Positions 9,701-18,273 of a DNA stretch of 64,000 nucleotides are shown here, piece by piece. Within the stretch, counting starts at the first letter, position 1. The number at the start of each line of letters is the position of its first letter. The notes under the pieces are model-generated. The model did no database searches, had not been told where the DNA came from, and saw only the letters and a list, made by a program, of their open reading frames with translations. Location: positions 186,001-250,000 of the forward strand of contig JACQFQ010000043.1 in NCBI GenBank assembly GCA_016199985.1, in the 5' to 3' direction. The position numbers and the translations under genes were made by a program. This DNA comes from Verrucomicrobiota bacterium (GTDB lineage: Bacteria; Verrucomicrobiota; Verrucomicrobiia; Limisphaerales; UBA11320).

Positions 9701-11237
9701 TGGAACGCTTGTTGGCGGCAACACCGAGGGAAAACGGAACCTCGTGGGAGGGAATGAAGGACCGGGAATTACGGTGGAAGGGGACAAGGGAACCACGCAG
9801 ACGATTCTCGGAAATTACATCGGCCTGGCTCCGGACGGGACCTCGCCCCGACCCAACCACGGGGCCGGAATCAAAGTCTATTATGAGCCCGTTGCTATCA
9901 TCGGAGGTTTCGATCCGGGCGCGCTCAATAGGATCGCCTTTAACACGGGCGCGGGGATTGATCTTTCATATGTCCGGTCGGCTTCAGCAACGCCGCTTTC
10001 TGCAAACCTCATCTACAATAACCTCGAAAAAAAGAATATCGCCCTCCAATCGAGTCCGCTCGCTAACGATCCGGGCGACGCCGACGTCGGCGCAAACGGA
10101 TTGCAGAACTGGCCATTTCTGCTTGGCGCTTTCAACCAGGACGGCGCTACGGTGGTCGTGCTCGATGTGTCGAGCTTGGTGCGCAACACTCCCATCCGAC
10201 TCGACCTGTTTCGGGCTGCGGGCGGAGGGGGAGATCTCTGGCTGGGCGGCGTGGATGTGACGACGGGAAGCAATTCCCGGGATGTTTACGGCATAACCAT
10301 GGCGCTGCAGGCAGTCGGCACGGAAATCACGGCGCTGGCTACATCCGCCGAAGGAACCTCCGAATTCTCGCCCATCACACGCGTCTATGCGGGACAGGAC
10401 ACCGACCAGGATGGCATACCGGACTCGATTGAAGAGTCCGCCCCCGTCCCCGCGGCGGTCTCCGCCGCCAGCCCCTCGCTGCTCCCTTCCGGGCTTCTAA
10501 GTACCCCTACCCAGGGCGATCGCAACGCGGATGACGTTCCGGACGCCAGCCAGGCGAACGTGTCATCCGTGCAGATCCCGAACCGGGAGGTCTGGATCAC
10601 GATTGAGGCGGGGAGTGATCTTGAGTTGGGGTATGCGGTCGGTCTGGCCCGCGACCGCGTGCCGCGCCTTCCGATCGGGACACGAGTCGAACCGGGCGCC
10701 GTGCGGTTCGACTTATACAATAATGAGGACCTCGCGCAACCGATCCGATTTCTATTGCCGCCTCAACCCACGCTCCCAACGGTGTGGCTGTTGGCGAATT
10801 CCGGATGGAAGCAGATCGCTGTCGATTCCAGCGAGAAACTCGGAGGCCTCCTTGCGATCCGGTTTTTGTTGCCCCCGAACTTGGAGAGCAACACCTGGGT
10901 CGTGGCGCTGGGACAGCCCGCGTCGCCGAAGGTCGACGCTCCTTTGCTGACGCTTTTCCCTTGGACTTTCGAACCGCTGGGTCGCGACGAAACGGTTCCC
11001 CCGCCCGCATTCAACGATGAATCGACGCCGACGGCTGTTTTAGAGCACGGCTGGGTTCATCATGTGAGGGTCGCGCTGCCTCCAGACTCGCCGGACGCCC
11101 AGTTGGAGACATCCGCCGACTTGATTCAATGGAATCGGATCGACGCCACGCCGTTCCCCAATTCACCTTACCTCGACCTCGCTTGGCCCGAGCCCGACCC
11201 GTATCGTTTCTTCCGATGGAACCCTGACGTCCCGTGA
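6732..11237 (+). CDS. Giant secreted protein: NxxGxxxF-type repeats plus right-handed beta-helix
   Basis: The start at 6732 opens a signal peptide (MLLGRAIVCSARARLLTRAL through LSISGTGLAGG) and gives 1501 residues. Residues ~35-400 carry repeats of about 60 residues with an 'iNxxGxvaF' core (INSAGTVVF, INDAGTLAV, LNDIGVFSF, INKSGRVIF, LDESGRIAF), a tandem-repeat type seen in exported proteins. From ~585 (TLRAAIQTAI) to ~1090 there is a right-handed parallel beta-helix with recurring GNWIGL, NIIGG and RNIIAGN rungs like NosD-type folds. The C-terminal ~400 residues include DTDQDGIPDSIEES, a calcium-binding thrombospondin-3-like motif, and a closing beta-sandwich (QLETSADLIQWNRID). Likely function is binding or degradation of an external polymer; no catalytic residues were recognised. 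Confidence 0.72.
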   Translation: MLLGRAIVCSARARLLTRALAVGFVWLSISGTGLAGGRYSFSNLQDSTSGFTNFSAPVISRVNGAVAFAGRLEAGQTGIFTVFGGRLTTNAIAGDGAFIRFADAVTNSLDAFDGYLRSADIAINSAGTVVFLATRADGVAGVFSGHGGTVRLWVDDKDRFKSFHFEDNTVRWAGLSINDAGTLAVAAQLKEGGTELLMISPSGEIRTLTSSSKLAPALGLDSPMITSSGVVGFRARLPDLAQTYYSEDPDIGTPARVLATGSGANSFRLLGMPSLNDIGVFSFWATRDNSHTVGVFTTALADIGPSAIYSETQLGLGFFVDYTKVTAINKSGRVIFSFTGNKSIYSGPNEEDRVIGYGDSLFGSTVSAVTISRQSLDESGRIAFSYALADGRSGIAVSSPPPARNPTGDLLIKASEEPSSAFRSQDEFLPSPEEEQLRVIEFAPKTNSVIAFDVLLRNAASEPVSYILSGEETGDTGWKMSARLGVADLWSTLKGDGYVIESLGPGASLQFRVELSGTNPAVRLPSGTQHGFAISVAKKNDPFLVHDAVGARAETVVDLVVNTLGDKEDFDDTDGVADVDRDTPGQQVTLRAAIQTAIKAAGRQRITFDLPNKDPAGPTIRLLNSLPVLTGVCEIAGETQPGAGRVAIDGSALASNSAVGLDVAGKAVISGLSFVGFPNALRLSGGASVVKQCFFGLDAKGQLAASNSASVLITSGKLGPGNGMTVRSNIFVRGAAGVVVHKQEGGVSPKNATIDGNTFGRMAGSDAQRGPHHGVIMANASSCVLGGLVPAARNSFFETGTAVVIAGKEAANNAVLGNWIGLTADGVRFVGESWLHYGVVIAFDAHHNQVGSSAAGSRNIIGGCFPCGVLVTLRAHDNAIEGNWIGLNSQGTGEAYNNTGVWLQAGSKNRLGGSTPAQRNIIAGNLREGVKIGHIRGEPFRPEEDPGTELCSEAQVQGNWIGLDPSGTRAIPNGRDWSDGHGIRIAQFADGTLVGGNTEGKRNLVGGNEGPGITVEGDKGTTQTILGNYIGLAPDGTSPRPNHGAGIKVYYEPVAIIGGFDPGALNRIAFNTGAGIDLSYVRSASATPLSANLIYNNLEKKNIALQSSPLANDPGDADVGANGLQNWPFLLGAFNQDGATVVVLDVSSLVRNTPIRLDLFRAAGGGGDLWLGGVDVTTGSNSRDVYGITMALQAVGTEITALATSAEGTSEFSPITRVYAGQDTDQDGIPDSIEESAPVPAAVSAASPSLLPSGLLSTPTQGDRNADDVPDASQANVSSVQIPNREVWITIEAGSDLELGYAVGLARDRVPRLPIGTRVEPGAVRFDLYNNEDLAQPIRFLLPPQPTLPTVWLLANSGWKQIAVDSSEKLGGLLAIRFLLPPNLESNTWVVALGQPASPKVDAPLLTLFPWTFEPLGRDETVPPPAFNDESTPTAVLEHGWVHHVRVALPPDSPDAQLETSADLIQWNRIDATPFPNSPYLDLAWPEPDPYRFFRWNPDVP

Positions 11238-11510
11238 CCGTTCAGAAGACACTGCGACGAGCGGCTCCTGGCGCATCTGTTTCATCGCACTGCTGCTTTC
11301 GATTTCCATCTCCACGCCGACGTCGCTGAGAATGGTTTTTGGGACTTATCGTTGATCGACATTTTTCTAACGCAAGCCCTGGTAAATCTGGCTGCTCTTG
11401 AGATCGCCGCGATCGTGATCGCGGGGACGTTGACCGGCAGCGAATTCGCCGCGGCGGTGTTCTTTCGCTCCCGTGGACGACGCCTCCCATCCATGGGACC
11501 TTTTCAAGCT

Positions 11511-12007
11511 TTAGTAGGCGGATTTCAAAAAGTGCCCGCGGAAATAGTCCCACTCAGCCTCGGATGTTTCCCAATCGCAGTAGATCGCCACGCCTTGGTA
11601 ATTCGTCGGCGGGGCCGTCTGCGATAGGCCGCGATGAATTCCAAGCAGGGCGTTGGTCAGGTTCTCGATCTTAGGATCGTGATATCCGACTCCAGCGTCG
11701 TCATAGGTCGGCACGCTGAGCAGGATGGCCTTGCCTTCGCTTCAGGCGAGCACTTCGACTGTCCAGTCGGCCATCAGTTTCTGATGGCTCTTGGGGAGCT
11801 TTTGGCCTGCGTCGTGAACCACTCGTCTGCTCCCAGCCAGCCGTGCGCCAGCCAGAGGCCGTTTCGCCCGTGATCGTTTCGGCCATCGACGACATCCAGT
11901 CCAGGCCGCCACAGGGAGTACGCGATGAAGGCTGCCGAGAGGACAATAAGGACCGTCACGATCACGCGCCGGATCGATCGGCGTGCGGAATAAGAGGGCG
12001 GCTTCAT
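11511..12007 (-). pseudogene. Decayed membrane-anchored protein with internal deletion, frameshift and TGA stop
   Basis: Read on the minus strand from 12007, an N-terminal piece starts MKPPSYSARRSIRRV, has a transmembrane helix (VIVTVLIVLSAAFIAYSLW), then GLWLAHGWLGADEWF, and stops soon after. About 235 bases in, the neighbouring frame takes over with KLMADWTVEVLA, an in-frame TGA where tryptophan is expected, then SEGKAILLSVPTYDDAGVGY and GVAIYCDWETSEAEWDYFRG to the stop. Both parts read like the start and end of one longer extracytoplasmic protein, possibly a TIM-barrel glycoside-hydrolase-like enzyme judging from 'P-YDDAGVGYHDP' and the terminal 'GVAIYCDWE'. The middle (several hundred residues) is missing. 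Family assignment is uncertain; the broken state is clear. Confidence 0.5.
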
Positions 12008-12012
12008 GCAAA

Positions 12013-12894
12013 TCACTCTGTCCGACGACCTTCAGCAGGCGCGAGGCGGACGCGGATGAGCAAGTCGTTGAGAGCGGCGCGCGTAGTCTCGCTTGGCAAT
12101 TCAGGCAGTCGGCTTGCCTCATGCGCAGCCTGCAGTTCCCCGCGCAACCGTTCGTATTCGCGTTGGTGAAAGGCGACGTCCACGTCTTCGAGGGCGATGT
12201 TCTCGCCGGATTGTTTGCGCGCGATGAGATCGGCAATATAGGGCAGACCCGCTTCTTCGTTCAACTCCACCAGGTTTGCGTTCACCCCGCCGACGCGCAG
12301 CAAGTGGATGCCCGTCAGCAGCACGCGATAGACGTAGAGCAACGGCTTCACTCGCCGCGGCCGTTCCTTGTCGAAGAGCTTCCACTGGGTCTCCGCAAAA
12401 CCGAAGTAGTGATGCGAGTGGCGCCGGGTGATACACCCCTTGGCGATCTCCTTCAATTCCGCGTGCTCCGGCGTGCTATGGACAATGAGCGGCGAGTAGA
12501 GCTGCTCCAGCACGTAACCGTTCTTCTTGAGCAACAGGCCAAAGAACTTCTTCACATCGTGGCTCACGATGTCCATCTCCAGCCTACGCCCACCCTCGAT
12601 TACGTCCGGGCAAAGGCTGTCACGCCGTCGCTCACCGCCGGAGGCGGACCCAAGTTCAGTTGGGGCTTCGGCTCGTCGAGCCGCGTCGTCTTCGACAATC
12701 ATCTCTCGCTGAACCGTCTCATCCCGCGCCTCCAGCCCGACAACTGCATCGAGCGGCAACACATGCGCCCCGCGCAAATCGAAATCCGAATCCGGCGACG
12801 GAAACCCGTAGAGATGCGCCCCGCTGATCGTGGCGAACAACAGCGGATACGGCTGCGCGGCAACGATGCTGTGAAGGCGTGGATCGATGGTCAT
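12013..12894 (-). CDS. Nucleotidyltransferase of the pol-beta superfamily (RlaP-like), last gene of RNA-repair operon
   Basis: A 293-residue protein with a minimal nucleotidyltransferase core near the N-terminus: SGAHLYGFPSPDSDFDLRG, with acidic metal ligands D37 and D39. The usual Gly-Ser of the family is Gly-Ala here (25-26). The rest is helical, with KKNGYVLEQLYSP and VKPLLYVYRVLLTGIHLLR, matching RNA-repair-associated nucleotidyltransferases that travel with Hen1, Pnkp or RNA ligases. It begins 6 bp after the Pnkp stop codon, so it is the promoter-distal gene of the operon. Expected role: transfer of nucleotides to damaged RNA ends; substrate unknown. The ATG at 12894 gives a sensible N-terminus. 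Confidence 0.78.
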   Translation of the reverse strand: MTIDPRLHSIVAAQPYPLLFATISGAHLYGFPSPDSDFDLRGAHVLPLDAVVGLEARDETVQREMIVEDDAARRAEAPTELGSASGGERRRDSLCPDVIEGGRRLEMDIVSHDVKKFFGLLLKKNGYVLEQLYSPLIVHSTPEHAELKEIAKGCITRRHSHHYFGFAETQWKLFDKERPRRVKPLLYVYRVLLTGIHLLRVGGVNANLVELNEEAGLPYIADLIARKQSGENIALEDVDVAFHQREYERLRGELQAAHEASRLPELPSETTRAALNDLLIRVRLAPAEGRRTE

Positions 12895-12900
12895 GACTTC

Positions 12901-15444
12901 TTAGAGGCGCGGATCGACCGGCTCACTCTCCAACGCCAGAACTCCAAAGACAGCCTCATGCACGCGCCGTAACGGTTCTTTCCGAACGAACCTTTCGAGC
13001 GACTCGATGCCTAGTGCGAATTCGCGGAGAGCCAGGGACCGTTTTGTCGAAAGGCCACGGGCACGCAGGCGTTCCAGATTTTCAGCGGCCGTGTATTCCG
13101 GGCCGTAGATGATGCGGAGATACTCGCGTCCACGACACTTTACGGCAGGCTGCACGAGTCCGCGCCGACCTTTGGCGATGAACTCCAAGGGTTTTACGAC
13201 CATGCCTTCGCCTCCGCGTCCCGTCAGTTCTTCCCACCAACGGATGCCTTCGGCTTCGCTGTCAGGCTGGGTCACGTCAATGATGCGGAACGGTGTGGCG
13301 ACGATGACACCGCCCGCCAGTCGCGCCAGCGTTTGCATATGCCAATCGTTCGGTTTGTCGGCGTGAACATTTCCCTCGCTGGCGAGCAGGTGAAACGGCG
13401 CGAGCTTCAGATCGTTCACGGAGTTCACCGGCCAGCAGTAGCGGCGATACGCTTCGACGTAGTCGGCTGCCATCTGTTGTCGCGCGATCGTTTGCGTCAG
13501 CAACTCGCTCACGTCGAGGCCGCGCCCGGCAGCTTGCTCGAGCGCCGTGACTTCATCTGCCAGAGTCGCTCGCGCTGAAGCGCCGACAGCGGCGTATTGC
13601 TGCTTCAACAGTTCCTGCGCCTTGGCCGACCAGGGCATCAATTCGCAGTCGATACACAACCAATCGGTTTTGAACTCGTCCCAAAACCCGGCGGCAGCGG
13701 CGGCAGCGCCGATGCGCTCAAGGAATTCCGCCTCAAAACTGGAGTTCTCAAAAAATCTTCGGCCTGTGCGCGTATAGCAAATCCCGATGCCTTCGCCGCT
13801 CACTCCGAAATGCTTCCGAGCAGCAGCCTCGTCGCGGCAGATGATGACCACGGCGCGCGAACCCATGTGCTTTTCCTCGCACACGACGCGTGGCACACCC
13901 GCATGACGGAAGTAAGCGAACGCCTCCGCCGGATGCTCCAGCAGGCCCGGTGCTTGGGTCGTTTCGCTGGGCGACATGGTGGGCGGCAGGTAAATGAGCC
14001 ACTTGGGATTCGCGGCGAAACGGCTCATCACCTCCAGCGCGGCGATGCTGTTCTCATCGCGGATGGTCACGTTGCCATGCAGTCGTGTGCTGACGATGCG
14101 CTTGCCGGTCACGTCGGCCAGGTCGAGCAAGTCATCGTGTTGCTGCTGCGCGGACATAGTGGGCGCTTGATCCTCCGGCGGAAGAAACGGTTTGCGCGAC
14201 TCGGCGTATGTTTGTTTGGCCGGAACTGAGATGAGTTCCCTTTCAGGATACCGCAGTGCGGTGAGCTTCCCGCCAAAGACGCAGCCAGTGTCGATGTTAA
14301 TGGTGCCGTTCAGCCACTCCGGTTCAGGGACGGGGGTATGCCCATACACGACCGTCGCCGCGCCGCGATACTCGGCGGCCCAATTGTAGCGGACGGGCAA
14401 ACCGAACTCATCCGTCTCGCCGGTCGTCTCGCCGAACAATGCGAACTCGCGCACTGCTCCAGAACCGCGGCCCTGCATGGATTCCTTCATGCCAGCGTGG
14501 GCCACGACCAGGTTGCCGTCATCGAGAACGTAATGGCTGACAAGATCGTCAATGAATTCGGCGACGCGCTTGTGGAAATCCTCCGGCTCGTTGGCGAGTT
14601 GCGCCAAAGACTCCGCAAGACCGTGGGTGATCTGAACTTCGCGGCCTCGCAGCTTGCGCATGAGCTTCACATCGTGATTCCCCGGCACGCACAACGCCGC
14701 GCCGCTGGCGACCGCATTCATCGTGAGCTTGAGCACTTGCGGAATTCTCGGTCCTCGATCCACAAGGTCGCCGAGGAACACCAGCTTTCGTCCATGGGCG
14801 GGTTGAACTGTGCAAGCAGCTTCATCCACTTTACAGCCGAGTTGCCTCAGCAACTCGACCAATTCATCGAAACATCCATGAACATCGCCAATGATGTCGA
14901 ACGGCCCATGCTCCTGCTTCAAATTGTTCCACAGTGGCTGCCGCTCAATCACAGCAGCTTCAATTTCCTCCAGCGATTTGAGGACATGCACATGGCGGAA
15001 CCCTTCGCGCTCCAACCCACGCAGTGAGCGATGCAGTTGTTGCGACTGCTGGCGGATGACGTGCGGACCGAAATCCCGGTCGGGACGCGTCTTGTTGCGG
15101 TCGTGCGCGACCCGCTCCGGCAAATCGAGCACTATCGCCACGGGCAGGCAATGGAACTCGCGAGCGATTTCAACGAGCGGCTTGCGCGATTCAGGCTGAA
15201 CATTCGTGGCGTCCACCACCGTGAGCCTTCCAGCCGCGAGCCGCTTGCGGGCGATGAAGTGGAGTAGTTCAAAAGCATCCTTCGTCGCCGCCTGGCTGTT
15301 CTCGTCGTCCGACACCAGCCCCCGGCAATAATCAGAGGACAGAATCTCCGTCGGCTTGAAATGCTTGCGCGCGAACGTGCTCTTGCCTGAACCGGAAACA
15401 CCGATCAGCACGACGAAGGAAAGCTCGGGGATGGTGAGTTTCAT
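12901..15444 (-). CDS. pnkp: Polynucleotide kinase-phosphatase-ligase (bacterial Pnkp)
   Basis: An 847-residue three-domain RNA end-healing and sealing enzyme. The N-terminal 5'-kinase has the P-loop GVSGSGKST (15-23). The central 2',3'-phosphatase is a metallophosphoesterase with GDVHG (186-190), GDLVDRG (225-231), GNHD (255-258) and HAG (~316-318). The C-terminal adenylyltransferase (ligase) has its lysine in EEKHMGSRAV (K525), with VKPLEF and QPAVKCRGREY as later nucleotidyl-transferase motifs. Length and order match bacterial Pnkp, which pairs with Hen1 to repair ribotoxin-cleaved tRNA. The start at 15444 overlaps the stop of the ankyrin gene in an ATGA, so the two are translationally coupled. 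Confidence 0.95.
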   Translation of the reverse strand: MKLTIPELSFVVLIGVSGSGKSTFARKHFKPTEILSSDYCRGLVSDDENSQAATKDAFELLHFIARKRLAAGRLTVVDATNVQPESRKPLVEIAREFHCLPVAIVLDLPERVAHDRNKTRPDRDFGPHVIRQQSQQLHRSLRGLEREGFRHVHVLKSLEEIEAAVIERQPLWNNLKQEHGPFDIIGDVHGCFDELVELLRQLGCKVDEAACTVQPAHGRKLVFLGDLVDRGPRIPQVLKLTMNAVASGAALCVPGNHDVKLMRKLRGREVQITHGLAESLAQLANEPEDFHKRVAEFIDDLVSHYVLDDGNLVVAHAGMKESMQGRGSGAVREFALFGETTGETDEFGLPVRYNWAAEYRGAATVVYGHTPVPEPEWLNGTINIDTGCVFGGKLTALRYPERELISVPAKQTYAESRKPFLPPEDQAPTMSAQQQHDDLLDLADVTGKRIVSTRLHGNVTIRDENSIAALEVMSRFAANPKWLIYLPPTMSPSETTQAPGLLEHPAEAFAYFRHAGVPRVVCEEKHMGSRAVVIICRDEAAARKHFGVSGEGIGICYTRTGRRFFENSSFEAEFLERIGAAAAAAGFWDEFKTDWLCIDCELMPWSAKAQELLKQQYAAVGASARATLADEVTALEQAAGRGLDVSELLTQTIARQQMAADYVEAYRRYCWPVNSVNDLKLAPFHLLASEGNVHADKPNDWHMQTLARLAGGVIVATPFRIIDVTQPDSEAEGIRWWEELTGRGGEGMVVKPLEFIAKGRRGLVQPAVKCRGREYLRIIYGPEYTAAENLERLRARGLSTKRSLALREFALGIESLERFVRKEPLRRVHEAVFGVLALESEPVDPRL

Positions 15445-16808
15445 AGCGGCTCTCGCAGCGCCCGGATAAGGATGGAGTCCTTGAGCCACCTCTCCGGACC
15501 CATATCGGCTTGGTCAGTGATCCGTGGGTCGGCCCCTGCCTTACGCAACGCGTGAATGACCTCAATCGATGAGGCCCCGAATAGCGGAGTCCATCCATCA
15601 ACGTCTTGCGCATTGGGGTTCGCCCCAGCCCGCAGGAGTTTGTCGACGGCTTCGCGTGAATCAGAGCGAACGGCTGCGTGGAGGGCGGTTTCACCCGTGG
15701 AAGTTCGCTCCGCTTCAGCGCCATGATCCAAGAGCCACGTGATACATTCCACATCATTGGTTTCCGCCGCAGATTTCAACGGCCAATCACCACAACCGTC
15801 AATCACGTTGACGTCGGCGCCACCCGATTCGACGAGTAACTGAACCATCTCCAGAGAGTAAGCCTCATGGATCGGCTGGCCCTGCACCTCATTCCGCAGC
15901 GAGGGATTGGCTCCCTTGTTGAGCAACGTTCTGGCGGTGGGGATGCGATTGTGCCCCGCCGCCGTGTGCAGCGGTGTGGCGCCAGATTCGTCCACGATGT
16001 TTGCGTCTGCGCCCAGCTCAAGCAGCCAGCACGTCGCCGCCTCGCGACCAAACTCCGCAGCAAGGTGTAGTAGGCTCGTCCCACAACGCCCGACCTGCGT
16101 CAGGTCCCCACCCTGCTCGGCAAGATAGCGGGCGATCCCAACATCCCCCCGAACAAAGGCGAGCTGCCAGGGGGAAAGATCGAAACGGGCGTTCTTGGGG
16201 TTGATGTCCTTGGCCTGTGGGGAGAGCTGCTTGATGTCGGCCAGCTTTCCCAGGGCGACAGCGTGGTGCAACTCAGACCAATTGAGAGGTCCGGCATCCG
16301 CGCCAAGCGATATCAGGAACCGCAGCGTATCGAGGTCGCCAAAGCGAAGGCAGACACCCAAAGGAAACTCGCCGTATGCGGATGTTGCATCCAAGCTGGC
16401 GCCCTCCCGATGCAACATCTCGATAGCTGTCCGTTTCGCGAGGCTCGGGGGCTGGAAGCATGCGTGAAGGAGCACCGAGTAACCCGACTCCGCCATATGC
16501 CTTGGATTTGTGTGTTTCTCAATCAGCAGCCCGAGAAAGCGAGGGTCCGGAATGCCAGCCGCATGGTGGATCGGAGTAGCCCCAAGCCCGTCCCTTGCCT
16601 CCACATCGGCGCCGGCATCAAGCAGGCTCCCCACCGCGTCCAAAGTAATCTTCGGGCCCCTTCGCCGAGAGAACGCCCGTGCTTGCTCCAGCGCGAACAC
16701 GAGCGCTGTCTGATCGATGGCGTTACGGCTGTTGACATCCGCACCGTTCTTCAGCGCAAATGCGATCCCGTCCAAATCCCCTCTGGATGCTGCTGCGTGG
16801 AGTTGCAT
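15441..16808 (-). CDS. Ankyrin-repeat protein embedded in the Hen1-Pnkp operon
   Basis: 455 residues made almost entirely of ankyrin repeats, about twelve by eye: MQLHAAASRGDLDGIAFALK, GADVNSRNAIDQTALVFAL, GATPIHHAAG, YGEFPLGVCLRFGDLDTLRF, TSLLHLAAEFGREAATCWLL, GATPLHTAAGHNRI, GDWPLKSAAETNDVECITWL, GETALHAAVRSDSREAVDKL, GWTPLFGASSIEVI. There is no signal peptide, transmembrane helix or enzymatic motif, so it should be a cytoplasmic protein-protein interaction scaffold. The start at 16808 is chosen because repeat homology begins there; the frame is open upstream only through the hen1 gene. It starts 11 bp after the hen1 stop and its stop overlaps the pnkp start, so it is co-expressed with both. 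A role as adaptor, inhibitor or sensor of the repair enzymes is inference. Confidence 0.85.
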   Translation of the reverse strand: MQLHAAASRGDLDGIAFALKNGADVNSRNAIDQTALVFALEQARAFSRRRGPKITLDAVGSLLDAGADVEARDGLGATPIHHAAGIPDPRFLGLLIEKHTNPRHMAESGYSVLLHACFQPPSLAKRTAIEMLHREGASLDATSAYGEFPLGVCLRFGDLDTLRFLISLGADAGPLNWSELHHAVALGKLADIKQLSPQAKDINPKNARFDLSPWQLAFVRGDVGIARYLAEQGGDLTQVGRCGTSLLHLAAEFGREAATCWLLELGADANIVDESGATPLHTAAGHNRIPTARTLLNKGANPSLRNEVQGQPIHEAYSLEMVQLLVESGGADVNVIDGCGDWPLKSAAETNDVECITWLLDHGAEAERTSTGETALHAAVRSDSREAVDKLLRAGANPNAQDVDGWTPLFGASSIEVIHALRKAGADPRITDQADMGPERWLKDSILIRALREPL

Positions 16809-16819
16809 TCGGTTGGCCT

Positions 16820-18229
16820 TTACGCTGACTGCCGTTCGAACAACCCCATCTGGGTCGGCGAACCGACCACTGAATCGACGGGCCCAACGGGCAGGAAGCG
16901 GACGTTGTAACCGAAACACCCGCCAACGCGGTTGGCCCAGTCCTGAAACTCCGTGCGCGTCCACTCGAAGCGATGGTCGCGATGACGGAACTTGCCGGCG
17001 GGAAGCGTTTCCCATTTCACGTTGTATTCCCGGTTGGGTGTCGTGATGACGATGGCCTTCGGCTTGGCGCACTCGAACAGCACACGCTCGAACGCAGCCA
17101 GACGCGCGGCGTCGAGATGTTCAATGACCTCAACGACGGCGGCGGCATCGAAGCCAGAGAGACGTTGGTCGCGGTAGATGAGCGATCCGTGCAGAAAGCG
17201 CAGGCGTTCCTTCTGGACAGGCGGGAGACGGTCATAATGCAAGCGGTCATGGGCGATTGCGAGCGCGCGATGCGATACATCCATCCCGACAATTTCGGCG
17301 AACTGCTTTTCCTTCAGTAAAGCCTGGAGCAACCGCCCTTCACCACAGCCCAAGTCCAGAACGCGAGCCGCGCCTGTGCTTTTCAATGCGGCCAGCACCG
17401 AACCGAGCCGCTGTTCATTGAGGCTGATACCGCGCTCGATGGCTTCTTCTTCCACGGCGTGAATTTCCGCAACGGCATCTGGATTCGGTTCATCTTCATC
17501 AGCGAGTTGCGCAAGCGCGTCGTCCACCAGGCTGCGCTGGTGTTTGAGATAACGGCGTGTGATGGCTTCGCGTTCGGGATGCGCCGCCAGCCAGCCTTCG
17601 CCGTGACGCAGCAGCTTGCTCACCTCGTCGTCGCCTACCCAATAGTGCTTGTCATTGTCCAGCACCGGCACGAGAACGTAAAGATGCGACAGGAGCTGTT
17701 GCAATGGCAGCCGGGCATCCAACTCGACCCGATGATACGAGCTCTCTCCCCAATCAGGAAAACTTGCGTCTAGCGGGAGTTGGCGCGCGGACAGCGTGTA
17801 GCCAAGAGGCTCAAACAGTTTTCGCAGAAGCGCCTCGCCGCCTCGGCACGGCAGGGCGGACAATGTCACGCGCAGCGGTAATGGCGCTTCAGCCAGTTCG
17901 GGGCGCTCCTTGCTTTTGCCGGAGAGCGCGCTGCCAAAAACTTCAGCGAGAGCGACGCTCAAGAAGGATGAAGCAGCGTACGGACGGTCATTGACGTATT
18001 GCTCCAGCGCGCCGCCTTCGCCGGAAGGACCGCGCCGATTTCGTACCAGACCCACTGGATCGACTTCCACAAGCAACGCAACCGTGCATCGCTCCGGTGT
18101 GGCTTCGGGATAGAACACATGTGCCTTGCCGAACGTGAGGGTGAATGACTGTGGACGCGCCGGGTTCTTGCGGAGCAAGTAACCGAGGTCGGTGGCGGGT
18201 TGATGTGTTGTGGTGATTGTCAGGAGCAT
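16820..18229 (-). CDS. hen1: 3'-terminal RNA ribose 2'-O-methyltransferase Hen1
   Basis: 469 residues. The N-terminal ~230 form the bacterial Hen1 accessory domain (LLTITTTHQPATDLGYLLRK at the start), which supports Pnkp ligase activity in characterised systems. The C-terminal methyltransferase has the SAM-binding VLDLGCGEG (290-298), the Hen1-specific metal-ligand cluster EVIEH (E367, E370, H371) and HRDHRFEW (~416-423). It methylates the 2'-OH at the 3' end of cleaved RNA before or during sealing, which protects the repaired site. The start at 18229 is preferred over the upstream frame because the family begins MLLTI. It lies 44 bp after the first nucleotidyltransferase gene. Confidence 0.94.
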   Translation of the reverse strand: MLLTITTTHQPATDLGYLLRKNPARPQSFTLTFGKAHVFYPEATPERCTVALLVEVDPVGLVRNRRGPSGEGGALEQYVNDRPYAASSFLSVALAEVFGSALSGKSKERPELAEAPLPLRVTLSALPCRGGEALLRKLFEPLGYTLSARQLPLDASFPDWGESSYHRVELDARLPLQQLLSHLYVLVPVLDNDKHYWVGDDEVSKLLRHGEGWLAAHPEREAITRRYLKHQRSLVDDALAQLADEDEPNPDAVAEIHAVEEEAIERGISLNEQRLGSVLAALKSTGAARVLDLGCGEGRLLQALLKEKQFAEIVGMDVSHRALAIAHDRLHYDRLPPVQKERLRFLHGSLIYRDQRLSGFDAAAVVEVIEHLDAARLAAFERVLFECAKPKAIVITTPNREYNVKWETLPAGKFRHRDHRFEWTRTEFQDWANRVGGCFGYNVRFLPVGPVDSVVGSPTQMGLFERQSA

Positions 18230-18273
18230 GTCGCTAATCGTTCGATTGCGTCCGAGTGTGACGTCTCTCAAAT

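Noticed and set aside
16809-17072. N-terminal extension of the ankyrin frame
   Set aside because: Overlaps the 3' end of hen1, is Arg-rich and lacks ankyrin sequence; the repeat homology begins at the ATG 16808.
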